DNA of 64,000 nucleotides from Saccharopolyspora indica. GTDB lineage: Bacteria > Actinomycetota > Actinomycetes > Mycobacteriales > Pseudonocardiaceae. The stretch's first letter is position 1. Each line of letters begins with the position of its first letter. Below are positions 41,650-50,323 of this stretch, piece after piece. Both the position numbers and the translations under genes were made by a program. Location: positions 62,001 to 126,000 of the forward strand of contig NZ_JAQGLB010000001.1 in the NCBI RefSeq assembly GCF_027853965.1, written 5' to 3'. A model generated the notes under the pieces. The model saw only the letters and a list, made by a program, of their open reading frames with translations, made no database searches and was not told the DNA's origin.

Positions 41650-43545
41650 TCAGCGGTGTGCGCTGGGCAGCGGTACTTCGAGGCCACCGGCGAAATCGCC
41701 GTGCCATTCGGTTCCGTTCTCGAAGGCGGTGCCGTCGGAGCGGGCGACGTAGACCTGGGCGCGGCCGCCGCGGGTGAAGGTGATGACGTCGGCTTTGCCG
41801 TCGCCGTTGAAGTCGCCGACGCCGGGCCATTCGTCGTGGATCGAGAAGAAGTCGTTCCACCGGTCGTTGTTCTCGACGAAGCTCTCGCCGGTGGACAGCG
41901 ACACGTAGACGTAGCCCTTGTCGCCGCGGAAGAACGTCACGACGTCGTCCTTGCCGTCGCCGTTGAAGTCCCCGACGGCGGGGATCTCACCGGCGGGGGA
42001 GAAGAGGTTGTGCCACTTCCAGCCGTCCTGGACGAAGCGTGTCCCGTCGGAGAGGGAGACGTAGACGGCGCCGCGGTCGGTGAAGGTGATGATGTCGGCC
42101 TTGCCGTCGCCGTTGAAGTCGCCAACGGCGGGTTTCTCGGTGCCGAGGGCGAAGCGGTCGTGCCACTTCTGCGCGGGCTGGAACTGGCTGCCGTTGGACA
42201 GCGAGATGAACACATCACCGTAGGTGCGGCCGGAGAAGGCGATGATGTCGTCCTTGCCGTCCCCGTTGACATCGCCGACGGCGACCTTCTGGTTGGACAG
42301 GCCGAAGTGGTCGTGCCAGCGCTGGGTGGGCCCGAACTTCTGGCCGTCGGAGAGGGCGACGTGGACGGGCCCGTTGTTGAAGGTGACGACGTCGCTGATG
42401 CCGTCGCCGTTGAAGTCGCCGGTCAGCGGGATCGCGCCGTTGCCAGCGAGGTTGCCGCTCCACTGCGAGGCGGCACCGAACTGCTCGCCGTCGGAGACCG
42501 CGACGGAGGTGGTGGTGCCCTTGAACGTGGCGATGTCGTCCTTGCCGTCGCCGTTGAAGTCGGTGACGGTGGCGTTGCGGCTGGTGGCCTTGACCGTGTT
42601 GGACACGGCGACCTGGGTGCCGTCGGCGTCGAGGACCGCAACGCGGTAGTGCCAGGTCTGCCCGGCGGGCAGCGAGGTGTGGGTGAAGCGGTTCTGGGTG
42701 GTCTCGCCGAGCAGGTTGCGGGCCTCGATGGCGACGTTAGGGTTCTGGGCGCCGTAGACGCGGTACTTGCCTGTCATGGCGGTCCAGGACAGGTTGATCG
42801 CGTTCTTACCGGCCGGAGTGGCCTGCAGCGCGACGACCTGGCTGGCCATCCAGTCATACAGGTCATCGGCCCGGGCAGCCGTCGCACCCGCCTGCTCGGT
42901 CGTTTCGCCGATGCATCCGGCCTGGTACGAGCCGCTGGCGACCGCGACGAGCTCCCCACCGCGCAACACGGGGCCGCCGGCGTCGCCCTTGCAGATGTTG
43001 GCCCCGCCGCTGCCCTGGAGGTTCAAGGCACCGGAGCTAACGGAGTCCACAGTGAACTCACCGGTGTGCGCCTGGGCGGGCACCCACTGATCAGCGGTGC
43101 GCCCAAAACCGGACACCTGCAGACCCTGCCCCGCGCTTGGCGCCGCTGAGGCCACCGTCACGGGCGCGACACCGGTGACAGGCTTGTCGAGGTGCGCGAG
43201 GACGAGGTCCCGGTCCTCACGCGGCACGATCCGGTCCACAACCCGCTCGTGCGTACCGACCGTTGCGGTGCTAGCCGTGTGCGGCGCACCGGACTCCACC
43301 TTCTCAGGCTTGCTCGGGATAGGGGCGAAGCAGGCCGCCGAGGTCACCACCCACTGCGGAGCCACCAACGCACCGGAACACGCCGCGTCATTGCTTCCGA
43401 TGCGGATCTTGGCCAGGTACGGCTGAGCACCGGCATCAGCGGTGGTGCCACCGGACACGGCATACGCCGGAGCCGACACCAACGCGGCACCGGTCACGGT
43501 CACCGCCACGGCCGTCAACAGCCGCGCACGGAACGGGCGAATCAT
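41650..43545 (-). CDS. secreted trypsin-fold pseudoprotease with FG-GAP/VCBS repeats
   Basis: 631 aa with a signal peptide (cleavage near APAYA-V, residue 29). Residues 31-235 form an S1 trypsin fold, but the His of TAAHC is Ala71 (TSAAC) and the Ser of GDSGGP is Ala189 (GDAGGP); only Asp113 remains, so it should not cleave peptides. A fibronectin-like segment (about 240-330) follows, then six FG-GAP/VCBS calcium-binding repeats of D-x-NGDG type from about 335 to the end. Likely an extracellular adhesin or binding protein. AAGGAG precedes ATG 43545. Confidence 0.87.
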   Translation of the reverse strand: MIRPFRARLLTAVAVTVTGAALVSAPAYAVSGGTTADAGAQPYLAKIRIGSNDAACSGALVAPQWVVTSAACFAPIPSKPEKVESGAPHTASTATVGTHERVVDRIVPREDRDLVLAHLDKPVTGVAPVTVASAAPSAGQGLQVSGFGRTADQWVPAQAHTGEFTVDSVSSGALNLQGSGGANICKGDAGGPVLRGGELVAVASGSYQAGCIGETTEQAGATAARADDLYDWMASQVVALQATPAGKNAINLSWTAMTGKYRVYGAQNPNVAIEARNLLGETTQNRFTHTSLPAGQTWHYRVAVLDADGTQVAVSNTVKATSRNATVTDFNGDGKDDIATFKGTTTSVAVSDGEQFGAASQWSGNLAGNGAIPLTGDFNGDGISDVVTFNNGPVHVALSDGQKFGPTQRWHDHFGLSNQKVAVGDVNGDGKDDIIAFSGRTYGDVFISLSNGSQFQPAQKWHDRFALGTEKPAVGDFNGDGKADIITFTDRGAVYVSLSDGTRFVQDGWKWHNLFSPAGEIPAVGDFNGDGKDDVVTFFRGDKGYVYVSLSTGESFVENNDRWNDFFSIHDEWPGVGDFNGDGKADVITFTRGGRAQVYVARSDGTAFENGTEWHGDFAGGLEVPLPSAHR

Positions 43546-43569
43546 TGCTACTCCTTGCATGAAACGGAC

Positions 43570-44055
43570 TTACGAGGCGTGCAGTTCGACGAGAGTCGCT
43601 GGATCACTGCTTTCACCCTCGCCTACCGGGGTGTATTCACCGGGACTGATGTCGACGGCCTCGGTCTTGCCGTTGCTCGTGATTCGCGCGGCAACGTTGT
43701 GACTACCACCTTGGATCGCGAAGACCCGGGGAATCTCCATGGTCAGCCAGCCCGACGCCCCGACGACCCGGAAGCACGAATCCCGGAGAGTGATGCTCTT
43801 GACCCGGATGACCGGGCCTTCGGCAGCACAATCGGCCAGCACGATTCCCCCGTCACCCTTCAGCAGCCGGATGCCTCTGTCTGCGAAAATCTGATCCGCG
43901 CCCGGGTAGTCGTACTCTTCCACTGCGGGTGGAGGGTTCACGGGTAATGCCGAACTTGCTGCATTGTCCTCGCTGCTCACTGCCGAAGCCGCGCTGGGAA
44001 TGACGACCAGTGAGCTCAGTGAGAGAAGCGCGAAGAGTTTTAGTGCATGTTTCAT
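43570..44055 (-). CDS. small secreted protein
   Basis: 161 aa. Signal peptide 1-25 (KHALKLFALLSLSSLVVIPSAASA), then a beta-rich mature domain with two Cys (VLADCAAEG and LRDSCFRV) probably joined by a disulphide. No family recognised. It is 24 bases upstream of the FG-GAP pseudoprotease on the same strand, so the two are probably co-expressed. GAGGCCTGG precedes ATG 44055. Confidence 0.7.
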   Translation of the reverse strand: MKHALKLFALLSLSSLVVIPSAASAVSSEDNAASSALPVNPPPAVEEYDYPGADQIFADRGIRLLKGDGGIVLADCAAEGPVIRVKSITLRDSCFRVVGASGWLTMEIPRVFAIQGGSHNVAARITSNGKTEAVDISPGEYTPVGEGESSDPATLVELHAS

Positions 44056-44240
44056 CCAGGCCTCAAAGGTTGATCTGCGGTGTGGTGCTGTCGTGCAAAG
44101 GTGCTGCTTAGGTTTTTGGTCCACCTCACTGGTGTACTCGCTTACCTGGAATGCGGTATGAGCCAGCGCGGCCGAGTTCGCCTTGTTTATGCGTCTGCTG
44201 GATGCTTGCATCCGCGTCGCGCGCAGCGGCTGCGGAGAAG

Positions 44241-44276
44241 GCGGGATCGGCGTGCTTCGCAGCTGGCCGATCCCGC
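44241..44276 (-). terminator. terminator of the ALF-repeat operon
   Basis: Eleven-base perfect arms (GCGGGATCGGC and GCCGATCCCGC) with a 14-nt loop, 21 bases beyond the last stop. It separates this operon from the secreted-protein genes. Confidence 0.7.
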
Positions 44277-44297
44277 TGCCTCAGCGTCTAATTAGGG

Positions 44298-44525
44298 TCA
44301 CGGGTCGTCATCGGTGTGTTGATCCTCCGCGGCTTTGCGGATGCGCTTCGCCCATCGGTCGGTGACGACGATCAGCGTGAGTCCGATGATTGCGGCGCAG
44401 GCTAGCGCAACCCATGTGACCCATTTTGGAATGTCAAATAGATTCAGTAAGATCGTCTGTGGGATGATAAGGAATCCGACCATCCTGCATGCCCACCAGC
44501 TCGGCGGGTACCTGACGCGTTCCAT
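44298..44525 (-). CDS. small membrane protein, tandem paralogue B (immunity candidate)
   Basis: 75 aa. Shares the frame YPP-x-WW-x-C-R-x-VGF...IPKW...DRWAKRI with the preceding gene, with one weaker (about residues 13-32) and one strong (36-57) hydrophobic segment and a charged tail EDQHTDDDP. The start codon shares its A with the paralogue's TAA stop. GC is about 43% in 44401-44460, far below the surrounding DNA. Position after a large secreted protein suggests an immunity protein. Confidence 0.7.
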   Translation of the reverse strand: MERVRYPPSWWACRMVGFLIIPQTILLNLFDIPKWVTWVALACAAIIGLTLIVVTDRWAKRIRKAAEDQHTDDDP

Positions 44526-44749
44526 TAACGCGCGCCGCGCTCGATGCGCTTGGCCCATCGTTCGGTGAGAATAATCAGTCCGATCGCGATCAGAAGGGCG
44601 CAGATCGCGGTAGTCAAGGTGATCCACTTCGGTGCGCCGAATAGGGCAGGTAGCATGCCTTGCGGTGTGATAGCAAACCCGACCACCCGGCACGTCCACC
44701 AAATTGGTGGATACTTGACATCACGTCGTGGGGACTTGGAGTGAATCAT
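44525..44749 (-). CDS. small membrane protein, tandem paralogue A (immunity candidate)
   Basis: 74 aa. KYPPIWWTCRVVGFAITPQG near residue 12, then APKWITLTT and a strong TM segment ICALLIAIGLIIL (50-62) ending TERWAKRIERG. Clearly homologous to paralogue B. AAAGGAG lies 10 bases before the ATG; the gene starts 22 bases after the ALF-repeat protein stop. Confidence 0.7.
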   Translation of the reverse strand: MIHSKSPRRDVKYPPIWWTCRVVGFAITPQGMLPALFGAPKWITLTTAICALLIAIGLIILTERWAKRIERGAR

Positions 44750-44771
44750 CGGCGCGTTACTCCTTTCTGGC

Positions 44772-47700
44772 TCAACATACGAGAGAGGCCGTACTGATTC
44801 CGGCTCCGAGGAGGGAGACTGCTACCCCTGGGGCGGTTCCCGCTCCGGTAACTGCCAGTCCTATTCCGAAGCCTGTGACAAGGGTTCCAAGGCCATAGAA
44901 TAGATATGTGCATGCGCTACTTACAGTCTCCTCCCTTTCTCTGATCTTTTCCCTTTTCTTCATGTCATTTATGGCTGCGCAGTCAACTTGAACTGTGGAA
45001 CCGTTGAGCATCTCGTATGGCGGGCATCCGTCAGGTGAGTACGCGACGTTTCGGATGTCAGCGTCGGTGACAGGGGCTTCGTTGCGGAGGTTGTCGCCGT
45101 GGTACTTCGGTCGGAGTTCCGCGGTTTTGGCTTCCAGTGCTTGCCGGGATGCTTCCGCGGCTGCTGCTGCGGCCGCTGCGGAGCCGGCGTGCTGGTTGGC
45201 TTGCCAGGCGTCCTTCCAAGCCTGGTCGGCTGCTGTGAAGGCAGCGTTGGCATAGCTGCGAGCGTCGGTGGCCGAGCGGACGGCCACTACCGCGGACACC
45301 CCCGCTTTGCGGGCGCTCTGCTGGGCACTGGCCGCCGCGTCGCGTGCCGAGGCTGCGGCCTGTTCGGCCGAGGCACGTGCGGCATTCGCAGAAGTTTGTG
45401 CCTGACTGGCGTAGTCAGCGGCCTGGGCTGCCGAGTTCTGTGCCTGAGCAGCGTGCTCGGCGGCTTCGGCGGCGGCCTGACGAGCCTTCGCCGCGGAGGA
45501 CGCAGCGGTGTGAGCGTCCTGTACTGCTTCGGCGGCGGCCTGCATGCCCCGGGAGACCAGCCGGTCCATGTCGGCCGCGTGCGCTGCAGCCTGCTCGTCG
45601 CGCTGCTTGAACAGGTACTGCTCGGAGAGCACGAACCTCTCGGTCCAGCCCGGTGGGCCCTGCAACGCCGCCTCGGCTGCGTTCTTGGTCCGGGGGCCAC
45701 CGGCGGCCTTGATTCGCGCCGATGCGATCTCCATGTCCTTCGTACGGGCCGTGAACTGGCCTTCCCGCAAGAACTTCCGCCGGTCTTCCGGCGTGCCCTG
45801 CATCGCCGCTTCGGCTGTCTCGCGCACGGCGGGGCCGATCGCGGCAGCCTTGATCTGCATGACCTTCAGCTCATCCAGTTTGTCCCGGTTCGGGTAGTGC
45901 TGATTGACCAGGAACTCACGCATCTGAGCGTCGGTGCCGTTCAACGCGGCCTCGGCGGCCTGACGGAGCTCCTCAGGCTCGCCCATTCGAGCAATCTGGG
46001 CGACTCGTTCACGGTCGTCCTGGACCGCGGCGGCTTCACGCCCCGTGCTGAGCCACTGCCGGACATCGGTCTCCGTGCCGGATAGCGCTTGTTGCGCGGC
46101 CTTCGCGCTCCACGGACCGCCAGTGCTCAGGATGTTGACCGCAGCCTGCCTGCCGTTGCTCAGCAAGGTTTCGGCATCCGCATCGGGTGCGCTCGCCGTT
46201 TCCAGCAACCGCTGGATCTCGGCGTCGACCCGCTCTTGTTCGGCGGCATCCCAGGAGATGAGGTCCTGATTTTCCCGCCATGATGCATGCGCTTGCTTGG
46301 CGGCGTCGATGAGCACTTGGCCTTCTTGCTCGACTCGCTGGGTCTCAGCTTCCCGAGCCAACGCGACGACCTGCTTCGCCTGCTCAGCAGCGGCCACGGA
46401 CGCCTCTGCCGCGACGATCGCGGCATCGGCATGCCTGGTCGCTTCGGCCGCCGCATCCGCAGCTTCTCCCGCGTGGTCGGCAGCTTCCTCAGCCGCCGTC
46501 GCCGCATTATTGGCGTGGCGGGCGGCCGAGTCCGCCGCTTCAGCAGCGGTGTTCGCCGCCGCGATCGACCGGCCGGCCAGCGCCGAGGCGGCATTCGCAG
46601 CCTGCCGGGCCCGGTTGGCCTGCGCTCGCGCTTCAGCACCAGCCGCCGCTGCGCGCCGTGCCTCAGCCTCGGACACCCCCGCATACCGCGCCGACGCTGC
46701 CGCGGCTTCGCCCGCAGCCGCAGCGTTGGCGGCCGCACTGGCCGCCGAACCTGCCGCACTCTGCGCCTGCGCTGCTGCGTTCCCGGCTTCGCGGGCTGCA
46801 ACCGCCACCTGCGTGGCCTGAGCCGCCGCAGCCCGCGCCGCATGCGCGGCGTCACGCGCGGTTTTCGCCGCATTGGCGTCCATCGCCGCAGCCGAGGCCG
46901 CCGAGTACGCCCGTGAAGCGGCCTTGCCCGCCATGCTCGCCGCTGACGCGGCATTAGCCGCAGCGTTCGCGGCAACCCGTGCCGCCGCATCCGCCGCATT
47001 CGCCGCACTGATGGCAGTGCGTGCCGCTGCTGCGGCCTGCTTGGCCATGGACGCCGCTTCTGCGGCCGCCGCCGAAGCACGCCGCGCATCGCCTTGGGCC
47101 GCTTCGGTTTCCGCACGAGCACGTTCCGCGGCCCGTTTGGCCTGTTCGGCGGCCTTCAACGCACGATCAGTGGCCTGCTGCGCGGCCACCGTGTGCTCAC
47201 GAGCCTGCCGCCCGGCTTCCTCCGCGCGCTCCACCAGCTCGGTTACCGTGGACTTCTCCACATCCCGGGTCTGCGCGATCTCCCAGTCGTAGTTGAGGAA
47301 ACGCAGCAGCGCCTCATCGCTGTCGGCCTGCAGCGCCGCCTCGGCGGCTTCCTTCACGTACGGCCCACCAGCTGCTTTGGCCTGCACCACCCGCAGTTCC
47401 AGATCGGTGCGGTTCGGCTGCTTCCAGCCCTCCTGCAGGAATGCCTCCAGAGCTTCCCTGGAACCGTCCTGCAGCGCCGCCTCAGCCGCGGCCTGCACCT
47501 GCCCGCCACCGGCAGCCTTCATCCGGACGGTCTGGATCTCCAGATCCTTCAGGTAGTGCGGGCGAAACCCTTCCCGCAAGAAGGATTCCAACGCTTCGAG
47601 GGTGTTGGTCTCCAGGACTTCGTTGGCCGCGGCCTCGGTCGCTGGACCGCCCTGAGCCATCAAATCCATTACCTGCGCACGAAAGTCCTGATGCCGAGCT

Positions 47701-47954
47701 GACTCCACCCCGTTGTTCAAGAACTCCCGAAGCTCAGCGTCGGTACCCGCCAGCGCCGCACCAGCGGCCTCCCGGACGGCCGCCCCTCCGGTCAGCCACA
47801 ACTGCATCACCGCAGCCCGGTCCTCCGGCGAGACCACCTGGGCCTGGGCCACAGCGACCGGCGCCGCACCGGACAGGCTCATGCCGAGACTGAGGACCAC
47901 TCCACACACCACACCAGCGCGACCGTAACCACGGCCGCGTCTTAAGCGCGTCAC
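44772..47954 (-). CDS. secreted ALF-repeat/coiled-coil protein with pore-like C-terminal tip (polymorphic toxin candidate)
   Basis: 1060 aa with a Sec signal peptide (1 to about 36). Order: ALF repeats at about 45-235 and 585-765 (units like AAEAALQGTDAEVREFL), separated and followed by long Ala-rich coiled coils (about 236-545 and 770-930), then a 116-residue tip from AELRPKYHGDN. The tip has a Cys pair (DGCPPYEM and QVDCAA), a charged helix DMKKREKIREREE, and a Gly-rich hydrophobic hairpin (about 1013-1060) resembling pore-forming peptides. DNA for the tip is 42-47% GC in lines I counted versus 73% in the coiled coil, as if the tip were exchanged. GTG start with GAGGGAG upstream. Confidence 0.8.
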   Translation of the reverse strand: MTRLRRGRGYGRAGVVCGVVLSLGMSLSGAAPVAVAQAQVVSPEDRAAVMQLWLTGGAAVREAAGAALAGTDAELREFLNNGVESARHQDFRAQVMDLMAQGGPATEAAANEVLETNTLEALESFLREGFRPHYLKDLEIQTVRMKAAGGGQVQAAAEAALQDGSREALEAFLQEGWKQPNRTDLELRVVQAKAAGGPYVKEAAEAALQADSDEALLRFLNYDWEIAQTRDVEKSTVTELVERAEEAGRQAREHTVAAQQATDRALKAAEQAKRAAERARAETEAAQGDARRASAAAAEAASMAKQAAAAARTAISAANAADAAARVAANAAANAASAASMAGKAASRAYSAASAAAMDANAAKTARDAAHAARAAAAQATQVAVAAREAGNAAAQAQSAAGSAASAAANAAAAGEAAAASARYAGVSEAEARRAAAAGAEARAQANRARQAANAASALAGRSIAAANTAAEAADSAARHANNAATAAEEAADHAGEAADAAAEATRHADAAIVAAEASVAAAEQAKQVVALAREAETQRVEQEGQVLIDAAKQAHASWRENQDLISWDAAEQERVDAEIQRLLETASAPDADAETLLSNGRQAAVNILSTGGPWSAKAAQQALSGTETDVRQWLSTGREAAAVQDDRERVAQIARMGEPEELRQAAEAALNGTDAQMREFLVNQHYPNRDKLDELKVMQIKAAAIGPAVRETAEAAMQGTPEDRRKFLREGQFTARTKDMEIASARIKAAGGPRTKNAAEAALQGPPGWTERFVLSEQYLFKQRDEQAAAHAADMDRLVSRGMQAAAEAVQDAHTAASSAAKARQAAAEAAEHAAQAQNSAAQAADYASQAQTSANAARASAEQAAASARDAAASAQQSARKAGVSAVVAVRSATDARSYANAAFTAADQAWKDAWQANQHAGSAAAAAAAAEASRQALEAKTAELRPKYHGDNLRNEAPVTDADIRNVAYSPDGCPPYEMLNGSTVQVDCAAINDMKKREKIREREETVSSACTYLFYGLGTLVTGFGIGLAVTGAGTAPGVAVSLLGAGISTASLVC

Positions 47955-48000
47955 GCCAACGACTCCCTCATCCCAGAAAGAAGAACACGAGGAAAAGATC

Positions 48001-48010
48001 GTTGATCAAC
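48001..48010. promoter_or_regulatory. 10-bp palindrome upstream of the ALF-repeat gene
   Basis: GTTGATCAAC, perfect, 47 bases before the minus-strand start. Confidence 0.35.
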
Positions 48011-48070
48011 CTACGTGGGCGGAATGGGTGATTCGAGCCTATCGCCCTTTTTATGGCTCTTGGCACTTTG

Positions 48071-48095
48071 TGTAACAAGTGATCGATATGTTACA
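48071..48095. promoter_or_regulatory. operator candidate TGTAACA-N11-TGTTACA
   Basis: Perfect 7-bp arms with an 11-base spacer (25 bp in all) in an AT-richer patch about 117 bases upstream of the ALF-repeat gene. Confidence 0.5.
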
Positions 48096-48367
48096 AACCG
48101 ACGAACTTTGGTGGCGGGGGCTTGGTGGGGTGAACCTCGGTGTCGCAGTTGGATTCACGCGGTACCACTGGCTGCTCTGCGTCGCTGCCCGTCTGTTGCG
48201 CCGCATCGATATGGGTGACCGGCCCGAACTCGCCGGGCTGCCCCATCGCCTGGTCGGCGGGCTTGATTGCCAGTCGGTGCGTGGTGTCGACCTGAGGTCG
48301 TTGTTCCGCAGTGGAATGTTATGATTCCGGCAAATGGGATATCGGTAGATCTGGTCGAAAGGGCGCG

Positions 48368-48553
48368 ATGGGCCTGCTTTGGTGGCGAATCGTGGCGTGG
48401 GGGGCGGTCGTTGGAGCTTTGATCGCTGGTGCCTGGCTGGCTGCGCAAGCCATGGAGGGGCTTCTGTCCTGGGCCGCTCCTGCAGTCATGTGGAGTGCCG
48501 CCGTGGGCGCCGCGATCATCCTGGTCTGGGAGAGAAGGCAAGAGCGGAACTGA
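48368..48553 (+). CDS. small two-TM membrane protein
   Basis: 61 aa: MGLLWWRIVAW, TM helices at about 5-25 and 32-52, short basic tail ERRQERN. AAAGGG precedes the ATG. An in-frame GTG at 48311 would add 19 hydrophilic residues. Divergent from the ALF-repeat gene; no family recognised, though size and layout recall the two small proteins beyond the toxin gene. Confidence 0.6.
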   Translation: MGLLWWRIVAWGAVVGALIAGAWLAAQAMEGLLSWAAPAVMWSAAVGAAIILVWERRQERN

Positions 48554-48666
48554 TCGCGGATTCACGGTGAGCGCTGCTACTCGGTCCAGGAACGCCTTGG
48601 AAGGCAGCGGATAGGCTGCGGAGGCGATGCTGATGAGCAGCCATCGGGAGTCGGAGGAGGCCCGCC

Positions 48667-49488
48667 GTGTCGGATTTGGATCCTGTGCCACCGCTGCCCA
48701 AGACCGTGGATGCCAGGCAGCCGAGTGCTGCTCGGGCCTACGACTACTTCCTCGGCGGGTCGCACAACTTCGCCGCTGACCGGGAGTTCGCCGATCAGGT
48801 CCTGGCCATCGCTCCGAGCATCCCGGCCGTGACGCGGTTGAACCGGTCGTTCCTGCGACGCGCCGTGGTCTACTGCCTGGAGCAGGGCATTCGTCAGTTC
48901 CTCGACCTCGGTTCCGGCATTCCGACGGTCGGCAACACCCATCAGGTCGCCGAAGACGCCGGTGTCCCGGCTCGCGTGGTCTACGTCGACAACGAGCCGG
49001 TGGCCTATCACCACGCCCAGCACGTGCTGGGCGGGTCGGAGACGACGACGATCATCCAGGCCGACATGCGTGATCTGTCCGTGGTGCTCGGCCACCCGGA
49101 CACGAGCAGGCTGCTCGACTTCAGCCAGCCGGTCGGGCTGTTGGCCGTCGGCGTGCTGCTGTACCTGGAGGATCCGCAGCCGGCGGAGCTGATTCGCGCT
49201 TACCGGCAGCACCTCGCGCCCGGATCGCTCGTCGCCGTGTCCACCCTGACCGACGAGCACGCCTCGCCGGAGCTGCGTTCGGAGATGGAAATGCTGCGCG
49301 GCGCCTACGAGGCCGCTGGCGAACCCGTGTACCCGCGCGACCACGCCGAGATCCTGCCCTGGTTCGACGGCCTCGACCTGGTCGAACCTGGTCTGGTCAC
49401 GCTGCCCGAGTGGCACACCCGGGACCCGAAGGAGCTCGACGACGTGGCCAGGCCGCTCGGCTACGGCGCCGTCGCGCGAGTGCCCTGA
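48667..49488 (+). CDS. SAM-dependent methyltransferase, Methyltransf_19 (PF04672) family
   Basis: 273 aa. The family start ARAYDYFLGGSHNFAADREFADQ is at residues 22-44; the SAM loop FLDLGSGIPTVGNTH is near 78 and YVDNEPVAYHHAQHVL near 108. Actinomycetes carry many copies; substrates are mostly unknown. GTG start with a strong GGAGGAGG. It converges with the siderophore ATPase gene. Confidence 0.9.
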   Translation: MSDLDPVPPLPKTVDARQPSAARAYDYFLGGSHNFAADREFADQVLAIAPSIPAVTRLNRSFLRRAVVYCLEQGIRQFLDLGSGIPTVGNTHQVAEDAGVPARVVYVDNEPVAYHHAQHVLGGSETTTIIQADMRDLSVVLGHPDTSRLLDFSQPVGLLAVGVLLYLEDPQPAELIRAYRQHLAPGSLVAVSTLTDEHASPELRSEMEMLRGAYEAAGEPVYPRDHAEILPWFDGLDLVEPGLVTLPEWHTRDPKELDDVARPLGYGAVARVP

Positions 49489-49525
49489 CGCGAGCCGCGC
49501 GCCCGCCGTTCACCGTCCACTGTGG

Positions 49526-50323
49526 TTAGACGGTCCGGGTGTGGTGGCGGCCCATCGGGACCATGAGCGGTTTTCCCGAGATCGGGTCCTCGATGATCAG
49601 GCAGTCGAGGCCGAAGGTGGCGCGCACCGATTCCTCGGTGAGGACCTGCTCGGCGGTGCCCGCCGTGTGGAGGCCGCCGTCGGCCAGGGCGATCAGGTGG
49701 TCGGCGTAGCGGGCGGCCAGGTTCAGGTCGTGCAGGACGAGCACGATCGTCGTGCCGCGCGAGCGGTTCAGGTCGGTGAGCAGGTCCAGCACCTCGACCT
49801 GGTGGCTCACGTCCAGGAACGTGGTCGGCTCGTCGAGCAGCAGCAGCTCCGTCTGCTGGGCCAGGACCATGGCGATCCAGACCCGCTGCCGCTGGCCGCC
49901 GGAGAGCTCGTCCACGGCGCGGTCGGCCAGCTCCACCGTCGCGGTCGCTTCCAGCGCCGCCGCGACGGCCTCGTCGTCCTCCCGTTTCCAGCGCGAGAGC
50001 ACGCCCTGGTGCGGGTGGCGGCCGCGGCCGACCAGCTCGGTCACCGTGATGCCCTCCGGGGCCAGCGGCGACTGCGGCAGCAGGCCCATCCGGCGGGCCA
50101 GCTGCTTGGCGGGCATGCGGTGCACGAGCTTGCCGTCCAGCAGCACCCGGCCCGACTGCGGCGCCAGCAGGCGGGACATCGAGCGCAGCAGCGTCGACTT
50201 CCCGCAGGCGTTGGCGCCGACGATCGCGGTCATCTCGCCCGGCGGGATCGCCAGGTCCAGCGAGCTGATCACCGAGCGGTCGCCGTAGCCGATGGCCAGG
50301 TCTTCCACCGCGAGCGTGGTCAC
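49526..50323 (-). CDS. iron-siderophore ABC transporter ATP-binding protein (FepC type)
   Basis: 265 aa. Walker A GANACGKST near residue 36 (Ala-Cys in place of Gly-Ser, common in this family), signature LSGGQRQR near 140, Walker B LLLLDEPTTFLD near 160 and H-loop VLHDLN near 194. GTG overlaps the permease stop and has GGAGGA upstream. Last gene of a four-gene importer operon. Confidence 0.93.
   Translation of the reverse strand: MTTLAVEDLAIGYGDRSVISSLDLAIPPGEMTAIVGANACGKSTLLRSMSRLLAPQSGRVLLDGKLVHRMPAKQLARRMGLLPQSPLAPEGITVTELVGRGRHPHQGVLSRWKREDDEAVAAALEATATVELADRAVDELSGGQRQRVWIAMVLAQQTELLLLDEPTTFLDVSHQVEVLDLLTDLNRSRGTTIVLVLHDLNLAARYADHLIALADGGLHTAGTAEQVLTEESVRATFGLDCLIIEDPISGKPLMVPMGRHHTRTV

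Larger units (their letters stand above)
47955..48367. other. 413-bp divergent promoter region
   Basis: Between the ALF-repeat gene and a small membrane-protein gene. Holds GTTGATCAAC at 48001-48010 and TGTAACA-N11-TGTTACA at 48071-48095, and a TATGAT hexamer at 48320-48325 that may be the -10 of the plus-strand gene. No convincing gene. Confidence 0.55.

Noticed and set aside
41470-43149. 559-codon plus-strand frame opposite the FG-GAP protein
   Set aside because: Its Val/Gly/Asp repeats are the reverse image of the FG-GAP repeats; the minus strand has the signal peptide, motifs and ribosome site.
46160-47122. 320-codon Arg/Pro-rich minus-strand frame inside the ALF-repeat gene
   Set aside because: An out-of-frame reading of Ala-rich (GCN) repeats; the product is composition noise.
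44772-47954. Reading the Ala-rich repeats as tandem DNA repeats or a CRISPR-like array
   Set aside because: The repetition is at protein level (Ala coiled coil), with no regular DNA unit or spacers.
48079-48324. 81-codon plus-strand frame upstream of the small membrane protein
   Set aside because: Starts inside the TGTAACA/TGTTACA repeat, no ribosome site, no features.
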